Assembly (NCBI GenBank): GCA_963575745.1
Contig: CAUYUJ010017798.1
Span: 41,001 to 105,000 of the forward strand
Origin: Prorocentrum cordatum
Lineage: Eukaryota > Sar > Dinophyceae > Prorocentrales > Prorocentraceae
Direction of reading: 5' to 3'
Length of the DNA: 64,000 bases
Part shown: in pieces, positions 61,501 to 64,000 of the stretch
How the letters are laid out: each line of letters opens with the position of its first letter
Position numbering within the stretch: the stretch's first letter is position 1
Translations under genes and position numbers: made by a program
Notes under the pieces: generated by a model
Seen by the model: the letters and a program-made list of their open reading frames with translations, nothing else
Database searches by the model: none
Told to the model about the DNA's origin: nothing

Positions 61501-61505
61501 TGTAG
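52578..61505 (+). CDS. Single-domain protein disulfide isomerase, candidate selenoprotein, three exons
   Basis: Exons 52578-52678, 52793-53258 and 61419-61505 join in one frame into 217 codons plus stop. Exon 1: MAIQLCRSALFLGLGAAM (signal peptide), then ELTQDTWDSAVVDKA. Exon 2: VFVKFQAPW, then TGA-GHCKSMKADWEKLM, the thioredoxin active site with TGA in place of the first Cys of CGHC; then ALIADVDCTADGKSLCDAMG, VQGFPTIKYGD (cis-Pro loop) and NLGPQCGPKNLDLCDDAKKA. A helical tail EAAFKAFVGTLDAQVKAAGD follows. Exon 3: AVAEVKASGMGLAKSVKAFK, ending SKAEL-stop, a KDEL-like ER-retention signal. It would act in oxidative folding in the ER lumen. Algal PDI-like proteins share this plan. Splices are AG|G with a GC/GT donor (intron 1) and a GA donor (intron 2). 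If the TGA is a stop, this is a pseudogene. Confidence 0.8.
52672..52792 (+). other. PDI intron 1, introner-like, 114 bp
   Basis: AGGCGGT occurs at both splice junctions (52672-52678 and 52786-52792), so any splice point in the repeat gives the same mRNA. Inside, CTCGATGAACTCGC faces GCGAGTTCGTCGA (11 of 12 paired core positions), with flanking CCTTT/AAAGG. Direct repeats at the ends plus inverted repeats inside are what transposon-derived introns (introners) look like. Confidence 0.65.
52818..52820 (+). other. TGA at the first active-site Cys position (candidate selenocysteine codon)
   Basis: In frame between TGG (Trp) and GGA-CAT-TGC (Gly-His-Cys). Cys-to-Sec replacement at exactly this catalytic residue is the usual pattern in redox selenoproteins, and a Sec-containing PDI homologue has been reported from the haptophyte Emiliania huxleyi. 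I found no convincing SECIS stem by eye in 61506-62200. Confidence 0.55.
53514..54290. repeat. 88-bp satellite, block 1
   Basis: Starts AACCATGCGCAGTTGTGAATAC. About eight units of 70-95 bp follow, each with GGGGTGCGCCAAAATG, GGCGGCGCCGCCATGTGGAC, TTCGGTGGAGCTCCCTATGG and GGCCACGAACCGTGTGA. Ends GAAGCGTTGCACTGGGCGC then a GGAGGCGGGAGG tract. Proteins read from it (VRGAPKWGGAAMWTLPLGPS) are repeat translations. Confidence 0.9.
54291..54569. repeat. Spacer of the composite repeat with CTTGGG units
   Basis: TTTTCAAATTGAGGACCCACCACCTCAGAATGGTTGGGA head, then CTCTTGGGGGCCTCTTGG units to 54540. The same order recurs at 55880-56000 after block 2, giving a two-copy higher-order repeat. Confidence 0.7.
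54570..55880. repeat. 88-bp satellite, block 2
   Basis: Head CAGCCATGTGCAGTTGTGAATG parallels block 1. About thirteen units follow, one duplicated internally (GCGGCGCCATGG at 55262-55290). The tail GAAGTTTTGCACTGGGCGC and a GGAGAGGAGA tract (55740-55870) parallel block 1's end. Confidence 0.9.
55960..57290 (+). repeat. CTTGG minisatellite with interspersed CCAACATCCTT module
   Basis: TCTTGGGCCGTCTTGGAGGC-type units every 10-24 bp. Inserted between runs is a ~100-bp module, GGAGGCCGAAAGGAAGCAAA then TGCCAACATCCTTCAAACA (56270-56345, 56620-56690), plus a GTGGCCGGCGCA / AAAAGAAxCxAAACCAAA module (56215-56285 and 56935-57010). Not coding. Confidence 0.8.
57304..58440 (+). pseudogene. LINE2 endonuclease domain, broken
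   Basis: NVRGLISGVRTTELCSELDG, LNETWRTERDEFWTTDGGHA (Glu of the active site), RGVAVILLRRK, then VTSAGCNARVGQRSPDD where functional copies have GDFNARVG, so the GD of GDxN is lost. Stop TAA at 57892. The same frame continues GQIDYFLVNDRFWRMV and CEVDMGSDHRVF (SDH kept). A frameshift near 58440 leads to the RT frame. The N-terminal end of the domain is missing. Confidence 0.75.
58440..59864 (+). pseudogene. LINE2 reverse transcriptase, inactivated
   Basis: One frame with stops at 58881 (TAA) and 59349 (TAG). TREELGTALRQLRRNRAADV, PKIYRPIASIPMLYTLLSRI, QAGFRPHRSTTDHLFTTARL, ATVDSKEAFDTITPTSMWRA (motif A Asp kept), RGTKQGDPLSSLLFN (motif B), then LPFAGDVLLFARP where FADD is expected: the first catalytic Asp of motif C is Gly. 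The end reads GMKIEILPPYRATRYFGREL. Confidence 0.8.
59695..60403 (+). pseudogene. LINE2 C-terminal region, frameshifted
   Basis: Frame of 59695: TILYGCEAWTLTAELGNRFQ, RTQRQMFRKIVVYRG, a usual block after LINE RTs. Frame of 60068: WTPKTRWGDDVRNYLGHALG and KHVFVRHHD, the C-terminal W...RW-DD block. These confirm the family and the 3' boundary. Confidence 0.65.
60428..60612. repeat. (TCC)n microsatellite
   Basis: About 185 bp immediately after the LINE2 end, with CAACCTCCACC interruptions. Could be the expanded 3' tail of the element. Confidence 0.9.
60613..61215 (+). repeat. CTTGG minisatellite, GGA tract and GCATC module
   Basis: Runs of CTTGGGGCC/GTCTTGG units (60770-60830, 60915-60965, 61075-61215) around a GGAGGAGGA tract at 60872-60912 and a diverged CCAACATCC-like module at 60965-61030. 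Non-coding. Confidence 0.7.
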
Positions 61506-62220
61506 AAGCGATCCGGTGTGCTCGAATCGTCTCCGCGTGGTCAGTTAATAGTGTAGTCGGGGACTCGACAGGAACATCGTCGTGTGGCAAATTTTACGGC
61601 GGCGGCCTCATTGGCTTGTGAAGTGAGACGGGGGATGAGTTGTTCTTGTACCTTGATCCGGTGATTGCCATAAGTTCGCTGCCGATGTACATACGGCGCG
61701 TGTACTTCGCAGGTTTCTGGAGCGTCAGCGCAGGCAAAATGCATTTCTCTGTTTGATGGTGTTTTGTGTGTCATTGGATTTGTCGCATATGTGTTTACTC
61801 ATTCATCCATCGAGGTCTGCCTGCATTCACGCACGATTTGCGCATGGGGGTGCGTACAGGCTGATGAGCGCCTATATTACCGTCACGGTTTCTGGCGTCA
61901 TTGTTTTCGTGATCATCATCATTGGCATCGTCCTCGTTCGCATGTTCGTCGCATCGTTGCGCGCATTTTGTCGTCAGATGTTCGTGCATCATGTCAGAGC
62001 ACACGATCAGCAATGTGGAAGGAATGTGTTTGCGACGAGTTTGTTCTCGTCGCGTGCACCAGCGATACGCAAACAACAAAGACATAATCGTTGGGATCAC
62101 AACCGTCGTCCTCATTATCGCCTTGATCATTTGATTTCGTTGTTCGCGCCATGCCCATCCTCGGCAGTTATCGTTGCATCTTCTGGGTGGGCCAAGATTC
62201 AAGCGTTGAACTTTTAGAAG
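61506..62220 (+). other. PDI 3' flank / UTR
   Basis: First 300 bases are the presumed 3' UTR and the place to look for a SECIS element. ATGA occurs at 61636 and 61863, but neither has a good non-canonical partner GA across a helix with an unpaired AA loop. Plus-strand ORF 61753-62217 has several hydrophobic runs (TVTVSGVIVFVIIIIGIVLV) but no confirming feature. Confidence 0.4.
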
Positions 62221-62487
62221 GATACAGAGCTCGCTCGTCGATTGCTCACGCTTACGCAACAGATGTTCGCCCAGCGAGGTGACAGCAGCCCCTGGAGCAT
62301 CCGCGGGGACGCCGTCTGCAGGGAGTGGCTCTTGCAGCGGGACGGCCTGCGCTGTTTGCTTGTCAGGCCTTTGCAGAAGCCTTGTGCCTTGAGACTGTTC
62401 GGCCTCTCTGTACATCGAGTGAGGCGAGCATCTAAGGAACGCCCACACATACACCAAATCTCAACTCGCCGTACAACGACTGATTGA
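62221..62487 (+). CDS. Unassigned ORF, exon-like
   Basis: Reads ELARRLLTLTQQMFAQRGDS, then SPWSIRGDAVCREWLLQRDG and LRCLLVRPLQKPCALRLFGL, ending at TGA 62485. Protein-like composition over about 75 codons, but the opposite strand is also open (61795-62457). No family recognised. Could be an exon of a downstream gene. Confidence 0.3.
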   Translation, partial: DTELARRLLTLTQQMFAQRGDSSPWSIRGDAVCREWLLQRDGLRCLLVRPLQKPCALRLFGLSVHRVRRASKERPHIHQISTRRTTTD

Positions 62488-62814
62488 GGTAAACCGATAG
62501 CCACAGACGGCCAAGCGATGTCCAGGCACAGTTTGATTCGCAGGTCTAGTGTGTTCGTAGTCAGTTTGTTGTTCGACGTCTAGTTTCTTTCCCCAGCACG
62601 CAAAAGAGCTTGGCTGACCTCACGGACGCCAGCGAAGCAGCTTGCTGGAAGCGCGCCCTTGTTCTGCTCAACAGTAGTTACCCAGAGCTGCCTGACTTCA
62701 GCCACGTCGAGAGAGTAGGATAACGAGGAGATGGAAGAGGACGGGCTGGAGTAGAAAATCGAGTAGATGGAGGGGAGATGTAGGAGAGTGAAGAGATGCA
62801 GGAGTAGGGGATGA

Positions 62815-62990
62815 CGGAACAGGCGCTGGAGGAGGAGAACGAGGAGGAGGCGGACGCGGCGGGGCCAGAGGAGGAGGAGGATGAGGAGGAGGAGGAGGAG
62901 GAGGAGGAGGAGGACGATCGCGCGGAGGAAGAGGAGGAGAAGGAGGAGGAGGCGGAGGAGGAGGAGGAGGCGGAGGAGGCAGAGGTGACG
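62815..62990. repeat. (GGA)n microsatellite
   Basis: GGAGGAGG with GAC and CGG interruptions. Predicted poly-Glu or poly-Ser proteins are not genes. Confidence 0.9.
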
Positions 62991-64000
62991 CCCCGGGCGA
63001 GCGCTCCAGCGGCCCGCCGAAGATGCGGGAGCAGCGGAGGCGGAGCAGCACGAGGGGGCAGGCGGCAGCTGCGGCCGGGGCGTGCAGAGGCCCGCGGGGC
63101 CGGGCGCAGGCTCTCTGCAGCTGCCTGGGGCCCATGGGCCGGCGCCGGCCCCCGTCCCTCAAGGGCCACGGGCGGCCTGGGCGCGGCGAGGTCGGCGAGG
63201 CCTGCGGCGGCGGCGCCCCTGGCGCCGCGGCGACCAGAGGCGAGGCGGAGGGCAATCGTCCCGCCGTCGCCCCAAGCTGCTGGGAGCGCTTCGGTCGCTC
63301 CGCTGGGTCCCCGGTTTGCGCTGTTCGGAGGGCCCCACCCTCTTCCTCCACTTGTTCCCCTTGCACCCCATGGGTGGCCAGTGAGAGCCACCCCTCCTCG
63401 TGTTGTCTCCCGTTGTCCTGCGGCACCCTCAGTTCCCCTCCCCCGAGACCCCTTCTTCTGCATGGTCTTGGCAGTTGGCTGATTGCTTTTGTCGCAGGTT
63501 TCTGTCGATGCCGTTGTGCGGCAGTTTTTTTTCTGAGCATTTGTTTTGGGTAGTGTAGGGTCTGACATGGCCTCCCTGCGTCGGATGAGGGTCTAGTGGG
63601 CACCTGCCTTGGTCCGCCTGCCTTTCGTCTGCTGCCTGTTCTCCTCCAACGCCCCGCCGTCACTTCGCCCCGTCGCCGCCGTCGGTCTCGCGTCCCTTCT
63701 CGTCCTCGGCGTGCTGCTCTCCGCGGCTCCCTCGGCCTGCTCCTCCTGCTGCCCTCCCCCCTTCGCTCGTTGCTGTCCCTTGCCTCCCCCCCTCATGCCC
63801 TCTGCTGCCTGCTGCTCCTCCTCTTCGCGTTCTTGCCTGGCTTCCGCCGTCCGCCGCGCGGCCCCGGCCGCGGGAGGGGCCGCCCGCCGCCCGTCTCGCC
63901 TCCCTCGCCGCGCCCGCCCCGCGGGCCGCGGGCCAGCCCCGCCACCCCGCCGCCCCGCCTGCCGCCCCCCCCCTTGCCGAGCGGGACTTGAGGTTCGGTC
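62991..64000. other. GC-rich right edge
   Basis: High GC with several overlapping ORFs on both strands (63023-63553, 62678-63568 minus, 63596-63991). None carries a recognisable motif. CTC/CCCC runs dominate after 63650. Confidence 0.4.

Noticed and set aside
61630-61900. ATGA-containing stems as SECIS elements
   Set aside because: At 61863 the partner is Watson-Crick TCAT, not GA. At 61636 no helix forms. Left for a proper SECIS search.
1-64000. CRISPR arrays, bacterial operons, rRNA
   Set aside because: No regular direct repeats with unique spacers, no rRNA-like conserved blocks, no Shine-Dalgarno-spaced gene clusters.

Overview
The window looks like nuclear DNA of a dinoflagellate. Four things point there. 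(1) A tandem, mutated copy of the dinoflagellate trans-spliced leader (SL) lies at 27597-27632. (2) Exons can be joined in frame with GT, GC or GA donors and AG|G acceptors, the dinoflagellate splice pattern. (3) Several protein families are of the kind that is highly multicopy in dinoflagellate genomes. (4) Genes are sparse, GC-rich and embedded in very large amounts of simple and dispersed repeat. No rRNA, clear tRNA, CRISPR array or bacterial-type operon is visible. Many reading frames break by single-base shifts at homopolymers, so real decay and assembly error cannot be told apart from sequence alone.

Layout. 1-13.6 kb (+ strand): exons of four gene-like units: a multi-exon family of unknown function (780-4450), a transposase-like gene with a Tnp2-like signature (5636-8963), a cytosine-methyltransferase-fold gene (about 8990-10391) and a coiled-coil multi-exon unit (11299-13620). 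Their introns carry short palindromes of one family. 13.6-14.15 kb is a pyrimidine microsatellite. 14.5-23.5 kb (- strand): one decayed polyprotein of about 2,900 residues with an N-terminal membrane region, a CCCH-like finger, a second methyltransferase-fold domain and coiled coils. No polymerase is recognisable in it. 23.8-27.5 kb: foldback elements, a MITE with an 8-bp target duplication, GGA tracts and a PLOD-like glycosyltransferase exon fragment.

27.6-44.5 kb: a giant LINE retrotransposon whose 5' end is a doubled SL relic. It encodes in order a gag-like region, a DNMT3-like methyltransferase (catalytic Cys codon changed to Arg), an AP-type endonuclease, a reverse transcriptase, a zinc knuckle, RNase H, a complete SF1 (Upf1-like) helicase, and further zinc-finger and acidic regions. 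The octamer TCCCTGGG recurs through it on one strand in all three codon phases.

44.5-52.5 kb: minisatellites (GT, GTAT, CTTGG-type and a 55-60 bp unit), a 0.45-kb direct duplication and little coding sequence. 52.6-61.5 kb: a three-exon gene for a single-domain, ER-targeted protein disulfide isomerase. Its CxxC active site reads TGA-Gly-His-Cys, which suggests a selenoprotein. Intron 1 (114 bp) looks like an introner. Intron 2 (8.16 kb) is bounded by a 10-bp direct repeat and contains two satellite blocks and a second, decayed LINE. 61.5-64 kb: 3' flank, one unassigned ORF and GGA/GC-rich sequence.

Three unrelated units carry C5-methyltransferase folds (8990-10391, 17399-16500, 29842-30450) within about 21 kb. 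The strongest leads are the candidate selenocysteine PDI and the SL-tailed LINE combining DNMT, RT and helicase.
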